Shown here one piece after another: positions 17,085-25,712 of a stretch of 64,000 nucleotides of DNA. Position 1 is the first letter of the stretch. Every line of letters begins with the position of its first letter. This DNA comes from an uncultured Oleiphilus sp. (GTDB lineage Bacteria; Pseudomonadota; Gammaproteobacteria; Pseudomonadales; Oleiphilaceae): positions 42,250 to 106,249 of the forward strand of contig CAJWBE010000010.1 of the NCBI GenBank assembly GCA_913020045.1, given 5' to 3'. A program made the position numbers and the translations under genes. The notes under the pieces are model-generated. The model was given only the letters and a program-made list of their open reading frames with translations. It had not been told where the DNA came from and did no database searches.

Positions 17085-18149
17085 ATGTCTAGTCGCTCAT
17101 ATTCACTGGATGTCGTGCTACCCATTCAGTTTGTAAAAGGGCTCGTTAGAGCCGCTGCCATGAGTGGCATCTCGGTTGACGATATATTGAGTTCGGAAAA
17201 TATTGTGCTGTCGGAACTATCAGGCTTGCCGGTCAGCAAAACTGTATTGATCGTAAAATGTTTTATAGAAAGGTCTCCAGTCACGACACTATTTCCAATG
17301 TTGCAGGTGATAAACGATGACGCTCTAACGGAAATGCTGACCATTTTTGCAGCGGCGGAAACCCTTGAAGCGGCAACTGAATATTTGATGGAGTCTGGTC
17401 CCTTTCCCGCGCTTGGTATGCACTTAAGTTATGAGCGAGGTACCGATCACGACTTTTACCTTGTTAAGTCAAACCAGCTTGAAGGGGGAGCGCGAGATTT
17501 CATGATAGCGATTTGCTTGGCGATATTTGTTCGGCTAATGCCTTCACAGTTTAAAGACCTGCCTATGCAGCGTTCGTCGATCATACATAAGGTAGAACTT
17601 GAGCTTGGTGCCGAGGGAAATATTGTTGAGTATGAGAGTTTTTTTGGTTGCCCTGTTTTCTTTGATCAGGCTCACACTAGAATTCAACTTTCCAAGGACG
17701 CAATCACTACCAGAATTGCATCTCACAGTCCTAACTTATTGGCAGCGGCAATTGAAACGCTAAAGCAGAAAACATATACCTTGCTCTCGCTTCAAGGCGC
17801 CTGCTTTCAAGTGTCGCAAGTAGTTAGTGCTTTAGTTCTCGACAAGAAGCAGTCGATTAGACGCATACGCAGTGAAGGTGAACCTATTGATCTTTCTGTC
17901 GGGAATATTGCTAACATTCTTGGCCTAAATGTTAGGTCTCTGCAGCGAAAATTAAAGCTGGAAGGAAGTGCGTTTACGGAGATTAAGAATCAAACTTTGG
18001 TAGCAGAAAGCAAGCGCTGGATGGACGAGGGACAGAGCAATCTTGATATCATTTCAGAAACACTTGGCTTTTCAGATAGAGCTTCATTTTCCAAAGTGTA
18101 CAAAAAGTACGAAGGTGTTTGGCCAGCTAAATACAAACCCAATAGTTAG
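17085..18149 (+). CDS. AraC-family transcriptional regulator, 354 aa
   Basis: A long N-terminal sensor domain of the arabinose-binding-like type common in ArgR/OruR-like regulators (about 1-235) is followed by an AraC double helix-turn-helix (about 260-350). The first helix pair is SVGNIANILGLNVRSLQRKL and the second is NLDIISETLGFSDRASFSKVY. It is a cytoplasmic DNA-binding regulator; the inducer is unknown. Likely targets by position are the divergent oxygenase, itself, or the small gene downstream, where an 11-bp repeat array begins 21 bp after this stop codon. Confidence 0.92.
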   Translation: MSSRSYSLDVVLPIQFVKGLVRAAAMSGISVDDILSSENIVLSELSGLPVSKTVLIVKCFIERSPVTTLFPMLQVINDDALTEMLTIFAAAETLEAATEYLMESGPFPALGMHLSYERGTDHDFYLVKSNQLEGGARDFMIAICLAIFVRLMPSQFKDLPMQRSSIIHKVELELGAEGNIVEYESFFGCPVFFDQAHTRIQLSKDAITTRIASHSPNLLAAAIETLKQKTYTLLSLQGACFQVSQVVSALVLDKKQSIRRIRSEGEPIDLSVGNIANILGLNVRSLQRKLKLEGSAFTEIKNQTLVAESKRWMDEGQSNLDIISETLGFSDRASFSKVYKKYEGVWPAKYKPNS

Positions 18150-18169
18150 CGAAAAAGACAGCTCTCAGC

Positions 18170-18224
18170 GATAACTAGTTGATAGCTAAATGATAACTAG
18201 ATGATAACTACGTGATAAGCGTAA
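18170..18224 (+). repeat. Array of 11-bp GATAACTAGnT direct repeats
   Basis: Four units in exact 11-bp register start at 18170, 18181, 18192 and 18203 (GATAACTAGTT, GATAGCTAAAT, GATAACTAGAT, GATAACTACGT). A fifth, degenerate unit (GATAAGCGTAA) begins at 18214. The 11-bp period places each unit on the same helix face, as in regulator-binding arrays. It lies between the AraC gene and the zinc-ribbon gene, ending 60 bp before the latter's start. Confidence 0.8.
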
Positions 18225-18283
18225 CCTTGTGATCAACATTGTTTTGAATACGCAGGGCGTTATAAGAGGTCTGAAATAAACCA

Positions 18284-18646
18284 ATGCTAAGGGTATGCAT
18301 TTACTGTGGTAGCCATAAACCAGAAGCGTTGGAGGAGTGCGGTAAATGCGCGAGAGTTCCCCGCTCACATCCGGATGTCATTCATTCGATTATTCTGTCG
18401 CACAGCGAAGATGAACCCTATTTAAACTTTATTGGTCTGGATGAAATTGAAGGATTCAGGGAGTCTATCCTGAGCGGCTCGCCACTAAACATAGACCCTC
18501 GTATTTTCAAGGAAGCAGAAGAAGCGTATAGCGCGGTTGGGACCATGGGGAGCCCTCAAGCACTTCAGTATTTTTCAAGAATATCGCACCCAGTAATGGT
18601 GGTGACACTGTTTGTATTCATCATTTTTGTCTTGATGGGGGCTTGA
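18284..18646 (+). CDS. Hypothetical zinc-ribbon protein with C-terminal membrane anchor, 120 aa
   Basis: I do not recognise a family. The N-terminus carries CIYC (residues 5-8) and CGKC about 11 residues later, a small zinc ribbon. The middle is acidic and soluble, and the last ~20 residues (HPVMVVTLFVFIIFVLMGA) form a single membrane helix ending at the stop, so it looks tail-anchored. A GAGGT-like site precedes the ATG. It lies downstream of the AraC regulator and just after the 11-bp repeat array, which may control it. Confidence 0.7.
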   Translation: MLRVCIYCGSHKPEALEECGKCARVPRSHPDVIHSIILSHSEDEPYLNFIGLDEIEGFRESILSGSPLNIDPRIFKEAEEAYSAVGTMGSPQALQYFSRISHPVMVVTLFVFIIFVLMGA

Positions 18647-18755
18647 GGGCGCTTGTCTGTTAGTAATTTCGAGTTAAAGGGCAGGTTTGCCGTGCCCGCT
18701 AAGATAACCAAAACTTGTATACTTTCTTTGGAATAAGACTGTTGCTGAAATGATA

Positions 18756-19709
18756 CTACCTCTGCGTTTTTGCCATTTGTTCAATCAGCTCTCGCGCCAG
18801 CTGACTCAATTCTCTTGGCGGGTGCTCAAACTTTAGACCCGCTTGGTACAGGCTAATGTTACCCATTTTTATAGGGTCAAGACGCACCACGCGGGCGCGT
18901 AGTTTTAGCGAAAACTTTCCATCGACCGTGCTAATAACGGACTCTAATGACTGGCCTATCTGCAAGGGGTCCGGCACGGTAACGCCCATTCCTCCCGCTG
19001 AAATATCGTCTAGCGTGGCATGCAGCTCATCGGGCCCATCGAACTGTATGTCCAGATGCTGGCTCAGTCTTGCATGTTCTCTAAGGCCATTGTTGTCGCC
19101 AGCCTGCGCTAGCTGCTTGAGGGTGTTTTCGAACGCGTCTTGATCTCTGGCGGCAATACTTGAAAAACGCACAGCCATACCTTCTCCCTGACTAGCGCTT
19201 AATTCCCAAGTTCTCAGTACTTTTGCCTCAAGATTGATCGCGTCAGAGTCGGCGCCTGGTAGTAGTATCCGAAATGTATCACCAGAATGAGCATGGGCTT
19301 TGTCGACAATGACCGATGCACCACCCCAAGAGACATTCTGCAGTCTGGCGCTGATGGGGTCGGTAGAGCCAGGCCATATCAATTTGACCGGTGTCGTGAC
19401 ATTGATACGGAGTTGCTTTCGTTTTTCCGTCGGTTTTTCTTCGGTTGTCGTTTCTTTTTTGGGAGGGGCTTCTGCGGCGAGTATCCGAACCGTTTCCAAG
19501 GCTTCGCCAACCACATCTCTGCTTTGAATAAACAGGGTGGCTTTTTCTTTGCTAGTATTTGATGGGTCTAGGTAGGCAGCCGAATCACGCATGGCTATAA
19601 ACCCCGGCGTTTGGCGATGATGCGCCACGCTAAGGGCCAGCAGTCTAATGCATGACTCCAGCTCTTCTTGCGTTGCATCGCTTAGGAGGTTTTTTCCGCG
19701 CCCGGCCAT
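18756..19709 (-). CDS. Double PilZ-domain protein, 317 aa
   Basis: A helical N-terminal region (1-95) is followed by two PilZ-type beta-barrels. The first (about 97-200) starts RKQLRINVTTPV and has NVSWGGASV. The second (about 210-310) starts with REHARLSQHLDIQF and has DDISAGGMGV. PilZ domains bind cyclic-di-GMP through an RxxxR and a D/N-x-S-x-x-G motif. The N-x-S-x-G-G/D-x-S-x-G-G half is present in both; the arginine half is plausible in both (RKQLR; REHAR). It is a likely cytoplasmic cyclic-di-GMP effector, fitting the many GGDEF/EAL proteins nearby. Its partner is unknown. Confidence 0.87.
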   Translation of the reverse strand: MAGRGKNLLSDATQEELESCIRLLALSVAHHRQTPGFIAMRDSAAYLDPSNTSKEKATLFIQSRDVVGEALETVRILAAEAPPKKETTTEEKPTEKRKQLRINVTTPVKLIWPGSTDPISARLQNVSWGGASVIVDKAHAHSGDTFRILLPGADSDAINLEAKVLRTWELSASQGEGMAVRFSSIAARDQDAFENTLKQLAQAGDNNGLREHARLSQHLDIQFDGPDELHATLDDISAGGMGVTVPDPLQIGQSLESVISTVDGKFSLKLRARVVRLDPIKMGNISLYQAGLKFEHPPRELSQLARELIEQMAKTQR

Positions 19710-19873
19710 ATGCGTACCTTGTTTGAATTATTATTAGAGTCGTTGCCGTAAGTATTTCCGCGAAAGATACTAGACGGTTTGGTTCTCAGTTTAGACTGCG
19801 AAAATTGAAATTACGAACTAGACCTTGTTTCTCCGACTGTATTCTTTGCGCGACTAAATTCTATCGACCATAA

Positions 19874-22060
19874 TTGCTCCACTGCATGTATCAACTGGGA
19901 AGGTCAGTGACTACAACTAAATCACTCACGAGTAACGCAAAAAGTGTCAATGAAGAGCGTTTAGAGTTGGTCATCAACGCTACAGGTGTGGGTGTTTGGG
20001 ACTGGCAAGTGCAGACTGGAGAGTTAACGTTTAATCAGCGTTGGGCCGAGATTATCGGTTATTCGGTTCACGAGCTGCAGCCCATGACGTATGAAACGTG
20101 GGCAAGTAATCTTCACCCTGATGACTTAGCGGTAGCGAAAGACAAGCTTGAAAAACACTGGAGTGGTGAGCTTGATCTTTATGAAGTTGAAGTTCGGATG
20201 CGACACAAAAGGTTGCATTATGTCTGGATTTTGACATCAGGTAAGGTGGTCGAGTGGCAAAAAAATGGTAAACCAAAACGAATGCTTGGTACTCATTTGG
20301 ATATTACTGAGCGAAAGGAGCGTGAACGTGAGCGCATAATTGCTGGCCAATTACTACAAGAGTCCCAAAAAATAGCAAAAGTGGGCGGCTGGGAGCTAAA
20401 CTTAGAAACAGGCCTATTATATTGGACAGCTGAAACCTATCGCATCCATGAAGCCTTGCCAGAGGAGTTTGACCCCACTGTGGATGCGGGGGTTGACTAC
20501 TTTTTACCGGCCTCTCGTGAAATAATCACTAAGGCTTTAGATGAGGCTGTTAACAATGGAGTGGGTTACGACTTAGAGCTTGAAACCTTAACCACCAAAG
20601 GCCGAAAGATTGATGTACGCACTACTTGCAATGTTACCAAAAAGAATGGGATTGCTGTTTGCTTAACGGGCATATTTCAAGATATTAGTAATGAAAAGGC
20701 AATACAACGTAATCTTGAGGAAGCGAATGCCGCCTTACAGTTATCTGCTCATTATGACCCCCTGACCGAATTACCAAACCGAGTTTTGCTCTCTGATCGG
20801 ATGCAGCAGGCAATGACCAAGAGCGTTCGACACGCTCAATCAGTAGCGATAGCGTTTATTGATCTCGATGGCTTTAAGGAGATAAACGACAGCTATGGGC
20901 ATGACGTAGGTGATGAGTTTCTACGAAAAATTGCAAGAGAACTTAAATATTCGCTCCGAGAGGGGGATACCTTAGCGCGCATCGGTGGGGATGAGTTTGT
21001 TGCAGTGATGGACGAGTTCAGTGAGCCTAAAGATAGCCACACTATATTGGCACGTATGCTTGAGGCTGCCTCCGTAGAATTAGTCATTCTTGGTCGGCCG
21101 CTTAAAGTTTCAGCCAGTATCGGCGTCACGTTTTATCCGCAGAACAATAGCAGTCCCGATCAGCTTTTGAGATGCGCCGATCAGGCTATGTATAGAGCCA
21201 AACAACTGGGCAAAAATCGTTGGCACCTCTTTGATGTTGAGGAAGATGTTGCCCTTAAGAATAAGCACGAAGAGCTTGAAAGGCTTCGACTTGCATTGCA
21301 GAACCAAGAATTCACGCTCTTCTATCAACCAAAAATAGATTTGCGTAGCAAGGAAGTAATCGGATTGGAGGCACTTATTCGATGGGATCATCCAGAGCGA
21401 GGCATTCTGGCTCCGGCTGCTTTTCTACCTGTCTTGGATCAGGATGTTTTAAGTATAGAAGTGGGTGAATGGGTAATTAAATCAGCTCTTAAGCAGTTGA
21501 ATAGCTGGCGCTTGACTCCAATGGATGTACCAATCAGTGTCAACATTAGCCCGTTACAATTGCAGCACACTGATTTCGTTTTTCGACTAGAGCGCATGAT
21601 CGAAGAGTTCCCACTATTCAGCCCCAATAGTCTTGAGTTTGAAATATTAGAGAGTAGTGCGCTTAAGAATATAGAGTTGGTTTCGGGCGTGATTAGAGAG
21701 TGTGATAGGTTGGGGGTAACATTTGCAATCGATGATTTTGGTACGGGCTACTCTTCGTTAACTTACTTAAAGCGGTTGCCCGCAGAGTACTTAAAAATTG
21801 ATCAGTCATTTGTCAGAGAAATGCTGACGGATACAGATAATCTAGCAATTATACAGGGGATCATCGAATTATCGAAAGCATTCGATCTTAAAGTGATTGC
21901 AGAGGGAGTTGAAACACCTTTACATGGGGAGACGCTAGAGTCTCTAGGATGTTTTTTTGCTCAAGGGTATGGGGTCGCTAAACCGATGCCCGCCAATGAT
22001 TTTCCAGAGTGGTTAAGTCTCTGGAACGACAACCCTCAACTTGTCGATGGCACTCTTTAG
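19874..22060 (+). CDS. PAS-PAS-GGDEF-EAL cyclic-di-GMP enzyme, up to 728 aa
   Basis: No membrane segment is seen. Two PAS domains (about 30-150 and 165-280; the first has GVWDWQVQTGELTFN, the second GWELNLETGLLYW) precede a GGDEF domain (290-455) with intact GGDEF near residue 370. An RxxD inhibitory site (REGD) lies five residues before it. The EAL domain (470-715) has EALIRW near 499, DDFGTGYSS, KIDQSF and IAEGVE. It could both make and degrade cyclic-di-GMP. The first ATG is at 19874; a GTG at 19907 behind GGGAAGG is an alternative start that would drop 11 residues. Confidence 0.93.
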   Translation: MLHCMYQLGRSVTTTKSLTSNAKSVNEERLELVINATGVGVWDWQVQTGELTFNQRWAEIIGYSVHELQPMTYETWASNLHPDDLAVAKDKLEKHWSGELDLYEVEVRMRHKRLHYVWILTSGKVVEWQKNGKPKRMLGTHLDITERKERERERIIAGQLLQESQKIAKVGGWELNLETGLLYWTAETYRIHEALPEEFDPTVDAGVDYFLPASREIITKALDEAVNNGVGYDLELETLTTKGRKIDVRTTCNVTKKNGIAVCLTGIFQDISNEKAIQRNLEEANAALQLSAHYDPLTELPNRVLLSDRMQQAMTKSVRHAQSVAIAFIDLDGFKEINDSYGHDVGDEFLRKIARELKYSLREGDTLARIGGDEFVAVMDEFSEPKDSHTILARMLEAASVELVILGRPLKVSASIGVTFYPQNNSSPDQLLRCADQAMYRAKQLGKNRWHLFDVEEDVALKNKHEELERLRLALQNQEFTLFYQPKIDLRSKEVIGLEALIRWDHPERGILAPAAFLPVLDQDVLSIEVGEWVIKSALKQLNSWRLTPMDVPISVNISPLQLQHTDFVFRLERMIEEFPLFSPNSLEFEILESSALKNIELVSGVIRECDRLGVTFAIDDFGTGYSSLTYLKRLPAEYLKIDQSFVREMLTDTDNLAIIQGIIELSKAFDLKVIAEGVETPLHGETLESLGCFFAQGYGVAKPMPANDFPEWLSLWNDNPQLVDGTL

Positions 22061-22190
22061 TGAGGAGGTTGAACCCTAAGTCGATTGAGTGCAGTGTGCC
22101 GCGATCTGTATAAAAGGCAGAAGCATTCAGCGGCGGTATCGTTATGTTAATTGCGTCATGGCGCATGGGTTATGACCTTTCCTCTGAGAA

Positions 22191-22258
22191 CAACTGGGGA
22201 CAGACCACGTTTTATTTTCTTGATCTTACCGGAAAACGTGGTCTGTCCCCGATAAACG
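22191..22258. repeat. REP-like palindromic element, copy A
   Basis: An 18-bp perfect inverted repeat, GGGGACAGACCACGTTTT and its complement, flanks a 19-nt central part and is followed by GATAAACG. It is nearly identical to the copies at 24.2 and 27.9 kb and in the same orientation. It adjoins the 3' end of a broken MmcQ/YjbR gene copy. Elements of this look accompany REP-associated tyrosine transposases in many gammaproteobacteria; no such gene is in the window. Confidence 0.85.
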
Positions 22259-22267
22259 AAAACGTTT

Positions 22268-22430
22268 TTAATTTCGATGAGTCACAGCCTTCCCATAACT
22301 CAATTTCAACGCTCCGCACTCGACTTTCTCGAGCTTCACCAGCGACCATACGAATGACCAATTATTCTTTCGATCTCACCCATCGGAGTCGAGCCATCTA
22401 ATATCACTTTGTTCCAGTGCTTCTTTTCCA
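22268..22430 (-). pseudogene. Truncated, frameshifted MmcQ/YjbR-family gene remnant
   Basis: The minus strand reads HMEKKHWNKVILDGSTPMG then EIERIIGHSYG, closely matching the intact MmcQ/YjbR protein encoded at 40611-40994. After SYG a 4-bp deletion shifts the frame; downstream, in the other frame, VKLEKVECGALKLSYGKAV and a terminal RN-stop match again, ending at 22268. Similarity stops abruptly near 22430, so the N-terminal half is missing. It is therefore a dead duplicate, with REP copy A ten bases beyond its stop. Confidence 0.83.
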
Positions 22431-22843
22431 TATGTAGTAATTAACTCATATTTTTTCGCTTAGGCATGAGGGCTTGCGATATGCCGAACCAGGCATCCTA
22501 GAAGAAAGGCTTTTTTCATTTTCAAAACAAAATACTATAGGAGGAATTAATGGGCTCTCTTGTCGGGCCTACATGATCTCTAACAATACAGATGCTAAAT
22601 TATTATGTACCTTAGAGCTGTCTCTAGAACTGCTGTTGTAGTGTCACTAGAGTAGAGGTCCGCGTCCTCTTTATTAGTTAGAATGGTTGTTTGCTAAATT
22701 AGGTTTAGGGTTCCGTGTGTTGAGTGCTTAACGTCGCGATATATTGTTACGCTGAGTTTTCTATTTGTTTTGCTCAGTTGATTGGAATAGCTCAAGGCCA
22801 AGTAATATCAAGAATTACAATATAATTATATTGAGATGAATTA
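22431..22843. other. AT-rich intergenic region before acetyltransferase-like gene
   Basis: No complete gene is seen. It contains an AGGAGG (22539-22544) followed five bases later by an ATG at 22550 with an eight-codon frame ending at 22576, either a leader peptide or a truncated gene start. The remainder is AT-rich and should hold the promoter of the next gene. Confidence 0.45.
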
Positions 22844-23947
22844 ATGGCGATAGAAATAACTGTGATTGATAGTGTTGATGATATTGATCAATGGAAAATA
22901 CAATGGCTGACCCTATTTAAAGCGGAAGCTAATTCAGATTTATCCTGCTCTTATCATTGGCTGGCTAATGATTTTAAATACTTGAATAAAAATAGTACAC
23001 GTTACTGTTATGTTGCTCATGATGGTAATGAGTTGTTAGGTGCTATGGTTGTTGAGCTTAACGAGATTAAAGTGGCACGTTTTTTTAATGCTCCGACGAT
23101 TAATACAGGTAGTCATTTTGTTAATGATTTTGCTTTTGTGGGTGATCGTGCGGATGAAATTATTAGCGCATTAATAGGCGCTATTCAAAAAAATCATAAG
23201 CATTGCGTTTGGATTCATTTTGAGAAATTGACGAAGGGCTGCTTTCAGGCATTGTCACAATGGAGTATGTCTTTTAGTAATAGCGTGTTATCCATAGACA
23301 GTGATAATGCTGCAGTTTTTGATGTCAGTAGCGGTGATTATGACAAGTTTATCGGTAGGCTAAGTACCAAAGTGAGAAAAAACTTTAGCTACTATGAACG
23401 CTTAGTAGAGCGAGAGGTGGGCCCACTAAGTCATCAAATTGTTAAACCTAAAGATTCCGAGGAGTCTGCGGTTTTATTTGAACAGTTTCTGACTATCGAG
23501 AAAACCGGTTGGAAAGGCGATAACGGTAGCGCCATTAGCCAAGTTGAGGAGAGTAAGTTATTCCATCAGGCGATGTGTGAAACAGCCTCCAACGAACAAC
23601 AGATGGTTTGGCATGTGCTAAAAGCGGGCGAGCACGTCATTGCCATGAATATGGTGCTGCATCGAGGTGCAATCCAATGGGTTCCAAAAACGGCCTTTAA
23701 TGATTCTTTTCGCCGCTATTCCCCAGGAGCAATCGCTTTGACGGCGCTACTCAAGGTAGCTATAGAAGATGAGCGACTGATCGAAGTGCGCATGATCACT
23801 TGTATGGAGTGGGTTAAAAAATGGAAGCCTCGGATTGATACTTATCACGGGGTTCGAGTTTTCTTTCCTTCAATTAGGAGTCGGTTATTATTACTGATTA
23901 CAAAAATACTAAAGAAAGAATGGCGCTTTATTCGTCAAAGTCAGTAA
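22844..23947 (+). CDS. GNAT-fold acetyltransferase, CelD/BcsL (FemAB-like) family, 367 aa
   Basis: The overall pattern fits the Acetyltransf_6/CelD-type fold: a central STKVRKNFSYYERLVER block, then EQFLTIEKTGWKGDNGSAI, and later HVIAMNMVLHRGAI with a final YHGVRVF near the C-terminus. These proteins are often found with polysaccharide or lipid envelope genes and probably acylate or aminoacylate an envelope precursor. It has no signal peptide. The gene is AT-rich compared with the chemotaxis region, stands alone between two REP-like elements and may have been acquired. The substrate is unknown. Confidence 0.78.
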   Translation: MAIEITVIDSVDDIDQWKIQWLTLFKAEANSDLSCSYHWLANDFKYLNKNSTRYCYVAHDGNELLGAMVVELNEIKVARFFNAPTINTGSHFVNDFAFVGDRADEIISALIGAIQKNHKHCVWIHFEKLTKGCFQALSQWSMSFSNSVLSIDSDNAAVFDVSSGDYDKFIGRLSTKVRKNFSYYERLVEREVGPLSHQIVKPKDSEESAVLFEQFLTIEKTGWKGDNGSAISQVEESKLFHQAMCETASNEQQMVWHVLKAGEHVIAMNMVLHRGAIQWVPKTAFNDSFRRYSPGAIALTALLKVAIEDERLIEVRMITCMEWVKKWKPRIDTYHGVRVFFPSIRSRLLLLITKILKKEWRFIRQSQ

Positions 23948-24191
23948 CTCTGCTTGCATAACTGATCTCTTTTCGGAGCGACAACAGTTGCTTTTTTCGT
24001 GCCTCAGCAATTTTTTCGCTTGGGGAGCTTTTCATTTATTTTTTGTGGTTTTGTTAGCTAGCTTTGTATAGTTTTTGGAGGACCTTAAATATCATCGAGA
24101 TTGGGTAGTTTTTATGTGTGACTTATCAAATATTGCAACGGGTGTCGCATTAGCAATGATGTTTTCGGCCTTACCTCTCAATCAATTAGAA
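23948..24191. other. Intergenic region, no gene seen
   Basis: It lies between the acetyltransferase-like gene and REP-like copy B. A short frame from the ATG at 24115 (MCDLSNIATGVALAMMFS) has a hydrophobic start but runs into the repeat and is not supported. No terminator of standard form is apparent. Confidence 0.4.
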
Positions 24192-24274
24192 CAACTGGGG
24201 ACAGAACAACTGGGGACAGACCACGTTTTATTTTCTTGATCTTACCGGAAAACGTGGTCTGTCCCCGATAAACG
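24192..24274. repeat. REP-like palindromic element, copy B, with duplicated 5' edge
   Basis: It has the same 18-bp inverted repeat and spacer as copy A. The left edge ACAACTGGGGACAG appears twice (from about 24191 and 24206), so the element carries a partial duplication. It ends at 24274, directly touching the stop codon of the binding-protein gene, where it may act as a transcript terminator. Confidence 0.85.
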
Positions 24275-25294
24275 CTATTCTCTATCCTTGGAAGTACATT
24301 CAGCCAGTTTTGGATCTATTTTACAGCGTACTTTTCTGAACAGGGTTAGTGCTTTGGCGTTGTAGACATTTTGCTCTCTTAACGATATTCGAATTCCCCG
24401 AAAAAACTCATTCCATTTGTCTTTAGTTTCTCTAGATATGTTGATCCAGTATTTTTTTGGGATTGCATCTTCGCTTTGTTCGATTTCTTTTACTTCGCTT
24501 AGGTATTTGTTTGCCATTAATTCTCGAGACTTTTGTCCAAAGCCTTCGGGTACCTTTTCCCATCGAACCAAAAGCTGCATCGTCACTTGTAGATTAGGCC
24601 AGTTAATAATGCCGCCGTTTGGCTCAAGCCCTTTATACATCTCCATTGGTTCGTATGCTAAAGCCGGAGCGCCGGTGACATCGACTGCACGATTGTTAAA
24701 TTTTTGTAGCGCATTCCTTATGCTAGAAGAAACCGGTGTCATACCGATACGTTCTGCGATATAGACGGTAGCGGGCGCATTCTCTAGCACGGTAATTCGT
24801 TTACCCGACAAATCTTCTGGAGCTCGAATCGTACTATCATTTACAAATAAAAAAATGGCTCCTATAGGCGCAATGCCAATCACTTCGTAATGACCTTTTC
24901 GCATTAACTTTGAGCCCTTCGCGTCGCTCAGAGTTTTTATCACCATCCCTAAGTGGTCGTAAGTAGGTAGGGCGCCTATAGCGTTAATGGAGCCGGTAAA
25001 GTCGTTATATTCTCGTGCTCTAATGCCAGGTAGATTTAACATGTCGCACACGCCATTTTTGAATTCTTCAGAGGCAACGCGGTCATCGGTGTACACCCTA
25101 AAGGATAAATCGACCCCCCAACGTAGGGCGTCAATTCGATACTCTTTCATATTCTTATGAACGGGACCGTCGTGGCCAACAAAATCAAAAACGCACATCG
25201 TCAGTGGTGTTAAATTGCTAGCGTGTATGAATCCGCTGAAAACAATCAAGTAGAACAAAGAAGCCAGAACAATAGACAGTTTGGGATATCGCAT
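24275..25294 (-). CDS. Periplasmic AdeT1/2-like putative solute-binding protein, 339 aa
   Basis: A signal peptide (about 1-27, MRYPKLSIVLASLFYLIVFS) is followed by a TRAP/TctC-like two-lobed binding protein. Blocks such as FRVYTDDRVASEEFKNGVCD, the P-(I/L)-GAIFLFVNDS block and IPKKYWI near the end match what I remember of the Acinetobacter AdeT1/AdeT2 family, annotated either as putative solute-binding or as efflux-associated. A paralogue lies at 26747-27745. The frame opens at GTG 25309, but the ATG at 25294 directly precedes the signal peptide and is preferred. No transporter membrane subunit is adjacent, and the ligand is unknown. REP copy B abuts the stop codon. Confidence 0.8.
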   Translation of the reverse strand: MRYPKLSIVLASLFYLIVFSGFIHASNLTPLTMCVFDFVGHDGPVHKNMKEYRIDALRWGVDLSFRVYTDDRVASEEFKNGVCDMLNLPGIRAREYNDFTGSINAIGALPTYDHLGMVIKTLSDAKGSKLMRKGHYEVIGIAPIGAIFLFVNDSTIRAPEDLSGKRITVLENAPATVYIAERIGMTPVSSSIRNALQKFNNRAVDVTGAPALAYEPMEMYKGLEPNGGIINWPNLQVTMQLLVRWEKVPEGFGQKSRELMANKYLSEVKEIEQSEDAIPKKYWINISRETKDKWNEFFRGIRISLREQNVYNAKALTLFRKVRCKIDPKLAECTSKDRE

Positions 25295-25712
25295 GTATTT
25301 AAACCCCACTCGTATGAGATTAACTTAATTATTTTAGCGCGTAGCCAAGGAGCATTTTCATGATAATGCAATCTATCGATTTCAGTATTAACCTGAATCA
25401 AGACGAGCTTAATTTCTTATGGTTCGACTAAAGGCCGGTGGCTAGAGTGGATCATTAAGGTTCAACGGACGCGTGGCTAAGACGTCTGCGAGCTTATTAA
25501 GCAGGGCGAAGGGCGAAGACTAGGTAAAGTCGCCGCGTTCCTCGACTTATTTTGAAGAAAGATGGAACTTCAGTCGGAACGCTGTCAGTGGCTAGTCATG
25601 CGATATCATGCTAATTCGTCTATATTTACTATTACATCAATGCCAAATGTTGTGACTTCAATATAGGCGCTAGCTGGCAAAAATCTGATTGATTTAGAGA
25701 TACGACAAAAGT
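25295..25712. other. Divergent region between binding protein and diguanylate cyclase
   Basis: It should contain both promoters. I see no gene, palindrome or recognisable operator in it. The stretch around 25430-25570 has locally higher GC than its surroundings but no coding frame I can support. Confidence 0.45.

Noticed and set aside
22144..22401. 85-codon plus-strand frame
   Set aside because: It runs through REP copy A and is antisense to the MmcQ/YjbR remnant, so it is a by-product of those sequences.
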